From the NCBI GenBank assembly GCA_947572405.1, contig CANPBV010000067.1, positions 1 through 8,967 on the forward strand: 8,967 nt of DNA, read 5' to 3'. Shown one piece after another: positions 1-6,037 of the stretch. Origin of the DNA: an uncultured Mycoplasmatota bacterium. Lineage in GTDB: Bacteria > Bacillota_I > Bacilli_A > RF39 > UBA660. Below the pieces are notes generated by a model. It saw only the letters and a list, made by a program, of their open reading frames with translations, had not been told where the DNA came from and made no database searches. Numbering within the stretch: the stretch's first letter is position 1; each line of letters starts with the position of its first letter. Made by a program: the position numbers and the translations under genes.

Positions 1-3
1 AAA

Positions 4-31
4 GGATTTTTACTTTTTTCATTCAAAATCC
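4..31 (-). terminator. Possible terminator hairpin downstream of the GIY-YIG-like gene
   Basis: Two 7-base arms, GGATTTT at 4-10 and AAAATCC at 25-31, are perfect inverted repeats around a 14-base loop. On the minus strand the second arm is followed by TTT, which runs off the window edge. It lies about 50 bases past the stop of the minus-strand gene ending at 80. The stem is AT-rich and the loop long, so this is a weak call. Confidence 0.3.
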
Positions 32-79
32 CCATAACTCTTTACACTAAGTTTTCAAATTCCATTTCTTAATTTTAAA

Positions 80-556
80 CTAACGTTTTTGGCTTTTATA
101 TCCTTCATATATGGGTTTATATTTATAATGCAAGCAAGCTTCTAACAAGTTTAAAACAAATACACCTAGGCTATCCTCTAATAGAATATCAATTCTTTGC
201 AAATTCTCTTTCATCCACGCTTTGATATTCATCTCCGTCAATAAGTGTGTTTTACAAAAATCTTCATCTGCCAATATCGATTTGGCCAAATTGCTTCCTG
301 TTGAGGTAGGATTATAGTGATGTGATGTAAACCTAGCGCCACTTTTTGAATTTACTTTTCCGATTTTTAAAAACCTATCTTTATATTTAAACATATATAT
401 TCCCATAGAATTTTCTGGCAATTTTTCACATTTGTGTGGGACTGAATGGCGAATTATTTGTATTTTATCTATATCAATACTTTCTCCCAATACGGTACAT
501 ATTTGTTCCAATATTCTTTTTATATTTTCATATTCATCTATATTTTTGCTTTTCAA
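80..556 (-). CDS. Small GIY-YIG-like domain protein
   Basis: This 158-residue protein resembles the GIY-YIG nuclease fold. Residues 51-56 read MGIYMF (the GIY strand), and residues 62-67 (FLKIGK) sit where the YIG strand belongs. Arg75 in ARF fits the conserved arginine, and Glu139 in LLEACLHYKYKP fits the metal-binding glutamate of the usual E-x-x-x-I...P motif. GIY-YIG proteins cut DNA or RNA with one metal ion, but many small variants have no known substrate. No other domain, signal peptide or membrane segment is visible. The start is TTG at 556: an in-frame stop lies a few codons upstream and the next methionine is the one at the GIY motif. The ribosome site (AGAAAG) is weak. It lies downstream of the retron-like cluster on the same strand but is separated by about 310 bases of decayed sequence, so a shared function is unproven. 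Confidence 0.65.
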   Translation of the reverse strand: MKSKNIDEYENIKRILEQICTVLGESIDIDKIQIIRHSVPHKCEKLPENSMGIYMFKYKDRFLKIGKVNSKSGARFTSHHYNPTSTGSNLAKSILADEDFCKTHLLTEMNIKAWMKENLQRIDILLEDSLGVFVLNLLEACLHYKYKPIYEGYKSQKR

Positions 557-594
557 AATTTCACTTTCTTTCTATTGTTTTAATGAAATATTTT

Positions 595-789
595 CTAAAT
601 GGGTATGCAAATCACATGATATTTTTTATCTCTGGACAATTGAAGAAAAATTCTGAAATTTTTATTGATAAATTCTTTTACTGTATGAAAGTCTTCTTCA
701 TTGATTCCAAGTGATACATTATATACAAGTTATGGTTTTTCGCAACCATTTTTACCATAAACAATATTGTATCTCAGATTTTCTACCAT
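595..789 (-). pseudogene. Decayed short coding remnant of unknown family
   Basis: The 311 bases between the two flanking minus-strand genes hold one stretch that still reads like protein. From an ATG at 787-789 it gives MVENLRYNIVYGKNGCEKP, then an in-frame TAA at 730-732, then LVYNVSLGINEEDFHTVKEF and a further 23 residues ending HVICIPI at a TAG at 595-597. The amino-acid mix (charged helix-like runs, NEEDFHTVKEFINKNF) looks more like a real protein than noise. No ribosome site precedes the ATG, and a TGA lies nine codons upstream in the same frame. I do not recognise the family. It may be a gene broken by the TAA, or the 3' end of a larger deleted gene. Nothing else was seen in this gap apart from a poor TAATCA/TGATTA repeat near 814-841. 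Confidence 0.35.
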
Positions 790-867
790 TTGCTTGCTTA
801 CATGAAACGCTAATCAATTACTCTTATCAACTGATTATCAAACGTAAATTGGCTACTGAAATACATT

Positions 868-1302
868 TTATATCGTTTCCTTCATTTCTTCACAAATTTT
901 AATTGTATCTGAATCTTTATTTCCGTCAAAATATTTATCGATTACTTTATCAAATATTTCATTTTCCGATACCAAAGAGAATAGTGTCATGGAAGATTTT
1001 AATTTTAGGGCATCTACCTCTCCAAATATTTCTACTGGATTACTTGTATTCAGTTCTAATAATACTTTTGATATTTCTATTAAATGTATTCCTAGCAATT
1101 TATTGTTTAAATATAATTTTGCTTCCTCTAAACTCTTAATTTCATAATACTTAGTGGTTTCACTCATTCCTAAGCCTACGATTTGTGGGAAAATATACCA
1201 CATCCAATGTGTTAGTTTTCTTCCCTTTTTGATTTCGCTTAATGCATTTTCATAATCTTCTTTGTGTGCTTCTATAAATCTATCTAATCCATACTGGTTC
1301 AT
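868..1302 (-). CDS. DUF1810 family protein
   Basis: This 144-residue protein matches the DUF1810 family over its full length. The diagnostic N-terminal block is present: DRFIEAHKEDYENALSEIKK, then GRKLTHWMWYIFPQIVGLG at about residues 27-45. So are the YYEIKSLEEAKLYL segment and the LKLKSSMTLFSLV block near residue 100. The family is small, soluble and without an established biochemical role; old calpastatin labels for it are not informative. The ATG at 1302 follows a good ribosome site (AAGGAAGTG) that begins only 2 bases after the stop codon of the upstream RT gene, leaving an 18-base gap. That strongly suggests co-transcription with the RT. Whether it contributes to the retron-like system is inference; family members also occur as solitary genes. 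Confidence 0.85.
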   Translation of the reverse strand: MNQYGLDRFIEAHKEDYENALSEIKKGRKLTHWMWYIFPQIVGLGMSETTKYYEIKSLEEAKLYLNNKLLGIHLIEISKVLLELNTSNPVEIFGEVDALKLKSSMTLFSLVSENEIFDKVIDKYFDGNKDSDTIKICEEMKETI

Positions 1303-1320
1303 TTCGAATCACTTCCTTTT

Positions 1321-2358
1321 TTATTCGTAGTAATCATATTCATCTATTAATTTCCTATTTAATTTGCAAGTAGAAATTCCCTCCTGATTTAAAATATCTA
1401 TATATTGTTCTAAATATTTTTGATAAACAAAATCTTTTTTTCCTTTTACCATCGCTATAAAGTTCAACTTTCCTTCTATCACATTTCTGATATGATAAAT
1501 AAGATTTTTACGATTATATGTAAATCTATTTTCTTTTTGTAAATGAAAATAATAAACTGCTGCATCTCTTAATCCTTCTTTAGAAGCCCTATGTAAAAGT
1601 GCCCTTAATCCTTTTACATAAACTTTTTTTACATTCACTTTCTGGTTTACAATCAATCCAGTTACTTCCTTTCTCTCTTTTCTGAAACTATAATTGGTCT
1701 TGGTCTCATTGATTGCAAAACCTTGATGTTCGATGAGGCTTCTAAGCTTCTTTCCTACTAATACAATATTATCATCTGTTCTAACGACGATTTCTTTTGG
1801 AAATGGGGTATCACTAGATATTGTAATATCATCGGCATATCTCGTATAAGAGAAATGATATTCTTGGCTTAGCTTTAACATTCTTTTATCTAACATGTAA
1901 CAAACAATATTAGAAATAGTTGGAGAGCATGGAGAACCTTGAGGAAGTTCATTATGATAACATGCAATTTTGGCAAGTATGGTCGCTACTTCACTAGGAA
2001 GACAAAATGGTTTTGTCATAAATATTCCTCGAACTCTTCCAAAGTGAATGGAGGGAAAAAAGTTTTTCAAATCAATATTTAAAATATAATCACGCTTTTT
2101 ATGAACTCTGGCATTATCAACAATACTTTTTCCTTTGATAAATCCATATTGACAATCTAAAAATTCATATCTTTTTAAAATATAATTATTTAATTTCCAT
2201 TGTACCCATTTTAATTTTTCATCTGGAGAAGAAATTCTGCGGTACCCTCCACTTCGTTTTTGAACTTTAAAAGTATGATATGTTGACTTCGTTAAAACAT
2301 TTTCTAATGTAAGAGGTTTTATATCTAAAATATAGCAGACATATTCTTTATAATTCAT
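1321..2358 (-). CDS. Retron-type reverse transcriptase
   Basis: This 345-residue RT has the core motifs in order: first catalytic Asp in LNIDLKNFFPSI (Asp96), LPQGSPCSPTISN (138-150), YADD (174-177), and a motif-6 block GFAINETKT (213-221). Two features mark it as a retron RT rather than a group II or DGR enzyme: NARVH at 82-86 (the NAxxH of retron region X) and VTG at 232-234 (region Y). There is no maturase or endonuclease domain, and the length is typical of retron RTs. Such enzymes reverse-transcribe part of a structured RNA encoded just upstream (msr-msd) into msDNA, usually with partner proteins in phage defence. The start is ATG at 2358, six bases after AGGAGG. An in-frame ATG 39 bases further upstream lacks a ribosome site and would overlap the predicted RNA. 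Upstream lies the DnaB-like ATPase, downstream the DUF1810 gene. Confidence 0.92.
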   Translation of the reverse strand: MNYKEYVCYILDIKPLTLENVLTKSTYHTFKVQKRSGGYRRISSPDEKLKWVQWKLNNYILKRYEFLDCQYGFIKGKSIVDNARVHKKRDYILNIDLKNFFPSIHFGRVRGIFMTKPFCLPSEVATILAKIACYHNELPQGSPCSPTISNIVCYMLDKRMLKLSQEYHFSYTRYADDITISSDTPFPKEIVVRTDDNIVLVGKKLRSLIEHQGFAINETKTNYSFRKERKEVTGLIVNQKVNVKKVYVKGLRALLHRASKEGLRDAAVYYFHLQKENRFTYNRKNLIYHIRNVIEGKLNFIAMVKGKKDFVYQKYLEQYIDILNQEGISTCKLNRKLIDEYDYYE

Positions 2359-2362
2359 CCTA

Positions 2363-2370
2363 CACCTCCT
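2363..2370 (-). promoter_or_regulatory. Strong ribosome binding site that fixes the RT start
   Basis: Read on the minus strand this is AGGAGGTG, a near-perfect anti-SD match. Its AGGAGG core is 6 bases from the ATG at 2358, which decides for this start over the ATG at 2397. It begins 2 bases after the proposed a2 segment of the upstream RNA. Confidence 0.8.
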
Positions 2371-2372
2371 AT

Positions 2373-2477
2373 GAATTCTATATATTATGACTCCCATGAA
2401 AGGAGTGACTTATCGAAGATAAGTCTGTAAAAATAACAATTTAATAACCACTGCGAAACGCACGTGATATGCAATTC
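2373..2477 (-). ncRNA. Candidate retron msr-msd non-coding RNA
   Basis: The 131 bases between the DnaB-like stop and the RT start are densely structured on the minus strand. In transcript order: (a) GAATTGCATAT (2477-2467), able to pair with ATATAGAATTC (2383-2373) through 5 and 4 bp around a 2x2 internal loop, which would be a1/a2; (b) CACGTGCGTTTCGCAGTG (2466-2449), a 7-bp hairpin with one bulged G and a UUU loop. Its GUUUCG apex resembles msr hairpins of known retrons such as Ec86; (c) an AU-rich linker containing a U5 run; (d) GACTTATCTTCGATAAGTC (2425-2407), a perfect 8-bp hairpin with a 3-base loop; (e) an ACTCC/GGAGT hairpin (2406-2390) directly abutting it. Location and layout fit a retron RNA. 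The msd would be unusually short and I cannot point to the branching guanosine, so the exact ends are guesses. Confidence 0.5.
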
Positions 2478-2489
2478 TATTTGTTTTAA

Positions 2490-3290
2490 CTAATAATCAA
2501 TAAATTTTGATGTTTTTGTATCATAATCTAAAGAAATAATATTTCCCACTTTTCCATGACGATTTTTTGCTACAATAATTTCTGTTGTAATACTATTTAT
2601 TTCTTTATCATAATAGGAATCTCTATATAAAAGTAATACAATATCAGAAATATCTTCTAAATTGCCACTCTGCTTCAAGTCGATAATTCTAGGTCTTTTA
2701 TATTCTCGGTATTCCACATTTCTAGATAGTTGTGACAACAGCAAAATAACCAAATTATATTTTTTTGCCAAAGCTTTTATTCTATCTAAGGTGTCATTAT
2801 ATTTGTCGAGTGCTGATGTAGATTCTTTTTCGTTTCTGAGTAATTGAATATAATCAATTGCTAGAAATTTTATTTCTTGATTTTGCTCTATTAGGTTTTC
2901 TAAATCAGAAATCGTATAACAATCATCCGAGACAAAAAGGTTATATTTTTTTTGCTTTAGTCTTTGAATGTATTCTGTCATTTTTAGTTCATCATGAAAA
3001 ACATCTCTATAGTTTTCCTCTTTTCCTATGGAAGCCAGTGCTAAAGCAAGATTACTTTTATTCATTTCTAAACTTACATATAAAATGGGAAGATTATATT
3101 TTTCTAGTAAATTCATAATGATGTCATTTAAAAATGTTGTTTTTCCCATACCTGGTCGTGCACCAATTGTAATAATGGAACCATCTTTAATTCCATTTAA
3201 ACAGTTATCTAGTACTTTATAGCCAAATTTATAATTATCTTGAACACTATTTTTTAAGTTAATTTCATCTATTTTTGTAATAGTTGCCAT
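2490..3290 (-). CDS. DnaB-like RecA-fold ATPase (helicase domain only)
   Basis: This 266-residue protein matches the C-terminal motor of replicative DnaB helicases and lacks the N-terminal primase-binding domain; full DnaB has about 450 residues. Visible motifs are Walker A GARPGMGKT (43-51), the catalytic-glutamate segment YVSLEM (71-76), Walker B FLAIDYIQLL (142-151), the LLSQLSRNVE motif (184-193), a DLKQSGNLEDISDIVLLLYR segment typical of DnaB, and KNRHGK near 242-247 where the trans-acting arginine sits. Every key ATPase residue seems intact, so it is probably an active ring-forming or DNA-translocating ATPase. The chosen start is ATG 3290, 7 bases after AGAGGA; an upstream in-frame ATG at 3317 has no ribosome site. 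It lies 42 bases after the HTH-OB gene and immediately before the candidate retron RNA. It could be the retron effector or an msDNA handler (inference); a phage or plasmid helicase relic is the alternative. Confidence 0.88.
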   Translation of the reverse strand: MATITKIDEINLKNSVQDNYKFGYKVLDNCLNGIKDGSIITIGARPGMGKTTFLNDIIMNLLEKYNLPILYVSLEMNKSNLALALASIGKEENYRDVFHDELKMTEYIQRLKQKKYNLFVSDDCYTISDLENLIEQNQEIKFLAIDYIQLLRNEKESTSALDKYNDTLDRIKALAKKYNLVILLLSQLSRNVEYREYKRPRIIDLKQSGNLEDISDIVLLLYRDSYYDKEINSITTEIIVAKNRHGKVGNIISLDYDTKTSKFIDY

Positions 3291-3332
3291 ATTTATTCCT
3301 CTTTTCAAATCTTTCATTTATCTAAAACATAG

Positions 3333-3935
3333 TTACAGTTTCTCTATCAGCATTACCAAAAGGCAATTTTTGCGCATAATATTGTCATAACTAAAAAAGC
3401 CTTTCATTCTATATATATCTCCTATTTTTACCTGTCCTATTAAGGTTTTCATTTGTAAGTCCTGATTGTCTTTAAAAGTGACCTCTATTTTTTCACTATC
3501 ATCTGACACTTCTAATTTACACCGAGTTATATAACCTTTTTCCTCTATTTGAAATCCGTCTACCTTTCCTTCTATTGTGACCATCGTATCAACATCTACA
3601 TCTTTTATTTTAACAATTTTTTCTTTTGAGAGATCCGCTATTTTTGGATATTTCGTGGAATGCGATATCCTTTTTTTCTTTTTACTCAGACTTCCCCCAA
3701 TTCTTCGAATTGTATATTCTGTATCACTATCTTCCCCCATTAACAAACTAATAATATTAATTCCTAATAGATAGCTTAATTCTAACATAATAGAAATATC
3801 TGGGAGTCCTCTGCCACATTCCCATTTACTGACAGCTTTTGCAGTGATTCCAAGCTTCTCCCCAAGTTCTTCTTGTGTTAATCCTATTTCTTTACGACAT
3901 TTTGCAATATACCTTCCTATTTTTTCTAAATCCAT
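3333..3935 (-). CDS. XRE-family HTH protein with C-terminal OB-fold-like domain
   Basis: The product has 200 residues. Residues 1-70 are a Cro/C1-type DNA-binding domain with the helix-turn-helix LTQEELGEKLGITAKAVSKW at 19-38 and the usual PDISIMLELSYLLGI tail. A basic linker (KKKKR) follows. Residues 115-200 resemble a nucleic-acid-binding OB fold of the type at the N terminus of PolC: a VTIEGKVDGFQ strand, a CKLEVSDDSEKIEVTF hairpin, then IGDIYRMKGFFSYDNIMRK. The HTH suggests an operon regulator; the OB fold suggests single-stranded DNA or RNA binding, for which msDNA would be a natural ligand (inference). The start is ATG 3935 with AGAAGGA six bases upstream, rather than the TTG at 3953. 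It is the first gene of the cluster and has its own promoter and a nearby palindrome, consistent with autoregulation. The OB assignment rests on pattern only. Confidence 0.8.
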   Translation of the reverse strand: MDLEKIGRYIAKCRKEIGLTQEELGEKLGITAKAVSKWECGRGLPDISIMLELSYLLGINIISLLMGEDSDTEYTIRRIGGSLSKKKKRISHSTKYPKIADLSKEKIVKIKDVDVDTMVTIEGKVDGFQIEEKGYITRCKLEVSDDSEKIEVTFKDNQDLQMKTLIGQVKIGDIYRMKGFFSYDNIMRKNCLLVMLIEKL

Positions 3936-3957
3936 AGGGCATCCTTCTTTCAAGAAT

Positions 3958-3986
3958 ATTTTATCGTTTTTCTGAACATTTGTATA
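3958..3986 (-). promoter_or_regulatory. Sigma-A-like promoter of the retron-like operon
   Basis: On the minus strand a -35 element TATACA (3986-3981) and a -10 element TAAAAT (3963-3958) are separated by exactly 17 bases, matching the consensus at 4 of 6 and 5 of 6 positions. It lies 22 bases upstream of the HTH-OB start codon and fewer than 30 bases downstream of the intron 3' end, so the operon would keep its own promoter despite the insertion. Confidence 0.5.
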
Positions 3987-3987
3987 C

Positions 3988-4000
3988 CTACTTTTAGTAG
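3988..4000. promoter_or_regulatory. Small palindrome, possible operator for the HTH-OB protein
   Basis: CTACT and AGTAG arms flank 3 bases, forming a 13-base inverted repeat that begins 2 bases upstream of the proposed -35 element. Position and size fit a Cro/C1-type operator. Only one copy was seen, so the call is weak. Confidence 0.3.
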
Positions 4001-4012
4001 AGTTTAAATCGA

Positions 4013-4091
4013 GTAGAGAAAATTAAATAGTTTTCTCTATTTAATTTGTCCCTCTCACACCACCAGTACGTACCGTTCGGTATACGGCGGT
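4013..4091 (-). ncRNA. Group II intron domains V and VI
   Basis: Domain V (4091-4059 on the minus strand) folds with ACCGCCGTA pairing to TAC-GGTGGT, a two-base CG bulge, and an upper stem TACC/GGTA closed by the tetraloop GAAC. The lower stem is perfect only if one T (A at 4065 on the plus strand) is left out as a bulge. Domain VI has an 11-bp AT-rich stem, AAATTAAATAG paired with CTATTTAATTT (4047-4037 and 4030-4020), around a 6-base loop, with an AGAG/CTCT basal stem and a terminal AC. Domain V starts just 5 bases after the RT stop codon. Confidence 0.75.
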
Positions 4092-4096
4092 TCAAT

Positions 4097-5368
4097 TTAT
4101 ACTGAAATATGTACTTTTAAATAATGGTCTATTGGAAATATTAAGCCTTTTCGTTTCAGTCTATCATTTGACATAGCATATTTTATAGATATTTGTGTAG
4201 ACATAAACCAGTATGACTTCCTACTATAGGCACATCTTCTTGCATTATTTTCATAAACTCCTAGCTTCTTTAGACATTTTATTCTGTTATCACAAGTTTT
4301 CCATTGCTTCCATATAATACATCTAATTCTTCTATTTAAGTGACTGCCTATATTCTTCATAATAGCTCTCATGTCTGCTATTCTAAAATAGTTTATCCAA
4401 CCCCTTATTACTTGATTTATCCTAACTATTCTATAACTCAAAGAAATACTCACGTTTCTTTTTGTGAGTTGTTTTAGTTTTCTTTTAAATTTCTTGATAG
4501 ATTTTAGATGTGGTTTTGGCTTAATTATTCCTGTTTTTGTATAATAAAACCCAAATCCTAAATACTTTATTTGATTTGGCCTTGCCACTTTACTCTTTTC
4601 TACGTTAACCTTTAATCCTAATTTCTTCTCAATAAATTTTGTTATGCTTTCCATAACTCTATTCGCTGCTTTTTCACTTTGAACTACAATTATACAGTCA
4701 TCTGCATATCGAGTAAATTTTAAACCACGTTTTTCAAGTTCCTTATCTAATTCATTTAACATGATATTTGATAATAATGGCGATAAATTTCCTCCTTGCG
4801 GAGTTCCTACATCTGTTGGACTAATTACTCCATTTTCCATTACTCCACTTACCAGATATTTTCTTATTAATGACACTAATTCTCCATCATGTATTGTTTT
4901 CATAATAATAGATATTAATTTATCATGACATACTGTATCAAAGAACTTTTGTAAATCTATATCCACTATCCATGTATACCCATCATTAAAATATTCTAAC
5001 AGTTTAATAATAGCCATTTCGCATGAACGACTTGGCCTAAATCCATAACTTGTTTCACTAAATTGTTTCTCATAGATAGGGCTTAATACTTGAACTATTG
5101 CTTGTTGTATTAGTCTATCAACTACCGTTGGTATTCCAAGTCCTCGTTTATCTCCATTTTCTTTTGGTATATAAACTCTTCTTACTGGACTAGGTTTATA
5201 CTTTCTATTTCTTATTTGCTCTTTAATTTCTTCCTTATGTTTATACATAAAAGAACCAAGCTCATCAACGGTTACTCCGTCAATTCCACTTGCTCCTTTA
5301 TTCTTATAAACTTGCTTGTATGCCAAAAATAAATTCTTGTCATCTAAGACTTTCTCTAGTAATTCCAT
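4097..5368 (-). CDS. ltrA: Group II intron-encoded reverse transcriptase/maturase
   Basis: This 423-residue protein drives splicing and retrohoming of the surrounding intron. The RT domain shows NKGASGIDGVTVDEL (RT0/1 region), FSETSYGFRPSRSC (RT2a region), the first catalytic Asp in VDIDLQKFFD (Asp138), TPQGGNLSPLLSN (189-201) and YADD (221-224). The maturase (X) domain spans about 285-370 and carries the typical GWINYFRIAD. A short basic C-terminal segment follows and no HNH endonuclease is present, as in IIC proteins, which rely on DNA structure and replication forks for targeting. The reading frame is intact. The start is ATG 5368, preceded by AAAGGAAAG; a GTG at 5404 in the same frame is less well placed. 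It is unrelated in role to the retron-type RT further along the same strand. The symbol ltrA is the generic family name. Confidence 0.93.
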   Translation of the reverse strand: MELLEKVLDDKNLFLAYKQVYKNKGASGIDGVTVDELGSFMYKHKEEIKEQIRNRKYKPSPVRRVYIPKENGDKRGLGIPTVVDRLIQQAIVQVLSPIYEKQFSETSYGFRPSRSCEMAIIKLLEYFNDGYTWIVDIDLQKFFDTVCHDKLISIIMKTIHDGELVSLIRKYLVSGVMENGVISPTDVGTPQGGNLSPLLSNIMLNELDKELEKRGLKFTRYADDCIIVVQSEKAANRVMESITKFIEKKLGLKVNVEKSKVARPNQIKYLGFGFYYTKTGIIKPKPHLKSIKKFKRKLKQLTKRNVSISLSYRIVRINQVIRGWINYFRIADMRAIMKNIGSHLNRRIRCIIWKQWKTCDNRIKCLKKLGVYENNARRCAYSRKSYWFMSTQISIKYAMSNDRLKRKGLIFPIDHYLKVHISV

Positions 5369-5404
5369 ATTCGTTCTTTCCTTTCTAATTTCAACGTTAA
5401 TCAC

Positions 5405-5913
5405 TTATCCTTTGAGGACTTTTTCTAGAAATACGTTCTATACTATACCTTTTATTTATTCTGATTTATGATTAACGTAATCTTAGTGTACTTAAACACT
5501 ATAAATTGTTCAGTCCTTCCTAATTATCGTTAGTACTATGACCTCGGCTGACTTCTCATGACAAACCTTTTTCGACCGACATTAACGATTGTTATATTAA
5601 AACTTTCGTACTTATTCGTTCATGAGACCTCCCGTGGTAAGACATATATCTTTCCTCGTTTAGCCACTTGATTTACTACATAGTTTTACGTGTATCTTTT
5701 AGACTTTAGTTTGTTTTGCAACCTCATCCTTGCTTGTTTGCACAAGCCTATGCAGCCTTAGTATCAAGTTTCTGTCCGTTGGCCCACGATTTTGTTCCAT
5801 GCTTCCTTCGGCCCCAACATCACTGTTGATGCTCTGCACTTCCCTAATACTTCGCAGATACTTACGCGTATAGCGGACTTTCACCACCTAGATATATGCC
5901 ATGCACGGCACAC
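5405..5913 (-). ncRNA. Group II intron ribozyme domains I-III
   Basis: This stretch between the intron 5' end and the RT gene is RNA-structural, with higher GC and many short inverted repeats (for example GCCGTGCATGGC next to the 5' end). It contains an open frame of 62 codons (5699-5887) that I consider fortuitous. Individual domains I-III were not folded by hand. Confidence 0.7.
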
Positions 5914-5955
5914 AAAAAGATTAGTTCTTATATGTTATTAAGATCTAATCTTTTT
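5914..5955. terminator. Bidirectional intrinsic terminator, used as the intron target
   Basis: The arms AAAAAGATTAGTTCTTA (5914-5930) and TAAGATCTAATCTTTTT (5939-5955) are inverted repeats of 17 bases with a single mismatch, around an 8-base loop. Each strand ends in five Ts, so it can act in both directions. On the minus strand it would end transcription coming from the gene remnant at about 6038-6350. The group II intron begins at the very next base (5913) after the minus-strand T-run. Confidence 0.8.
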
Positions 5956-6037
5956 GATATTTTTATTATTTTGCATTATGAATTCAATTTTTTTCGCCTA
6001 TACTTTATGATCCAATTCATTTACAACATTTATTTTT

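Larger units (their letters stand above)
4013..5913 (-). mobile_element. Group II intron, probably class IIC, complete
   Basis: The 5' end is placed at 5913, where the minus strand begins GTGTGCC, matching the group II consensus GUGYG. The 3' end is placed at 4013, where domain VI closes with CTCTAC. The element is about 1900 bases: roughly 545 bases of ribozyme domains I-III, the RT/maturase ORF in domain IV, and domains V and VI in the last 80 bases. It is inserted directly after the T-run of a terminator hairpin, the characteristic IIC target, and its protein lacks an HNH endonuclease, which also fits IIC. The domain V triad reads CGC, as in IIC. Reconstructed exons join as CTAATCTTTTT and TCGATTTAAACTC. 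The boundaries come from consensus, not from an empty-site comparison. Confidence 0.82.

Noticed and set aside
432..714. Overlapping plus-strand open frames rich in Phe, Ile and Tyr
   Set aside because: They are antisense to the GIY-YIG-like gene and the decayed remnant; the hydrophobic composition is what AT-rich antisense produces, and no ribosome site is present.
814..841. TAATCA/TGATTA inverted repeat downstream of the DUF1810 gene as a terminator
   Set aside because: The 6-bp AT-only stem has a long loop and no T-run.
711..1139. Plus-strand open frames antisense to the DUF1810 gene
   Set aside because: They are shadows of a clear family member on the other strand.
2359..2397. N-terminal extension of the retron-type RT to the ATG at 2397
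   Set aside because: There is no ribosome site before it, it would overlap the predicted RNA, and a strong AGGAGG precedes the ATG at 2358.
2662..3222. Plus-strand open frames antisense to the DnaB-like gene
   Set aside because: The opposite strand has all the ATPase motifs; these frames have no recognisable domain or start signal.
5699..5887. 62-codon minus-strand open frame
   Set aside because: It lies wholly inside the ribozyme part of the group II intron, with arginine-rich, low-complexity composition, and is explained by RNA structure.
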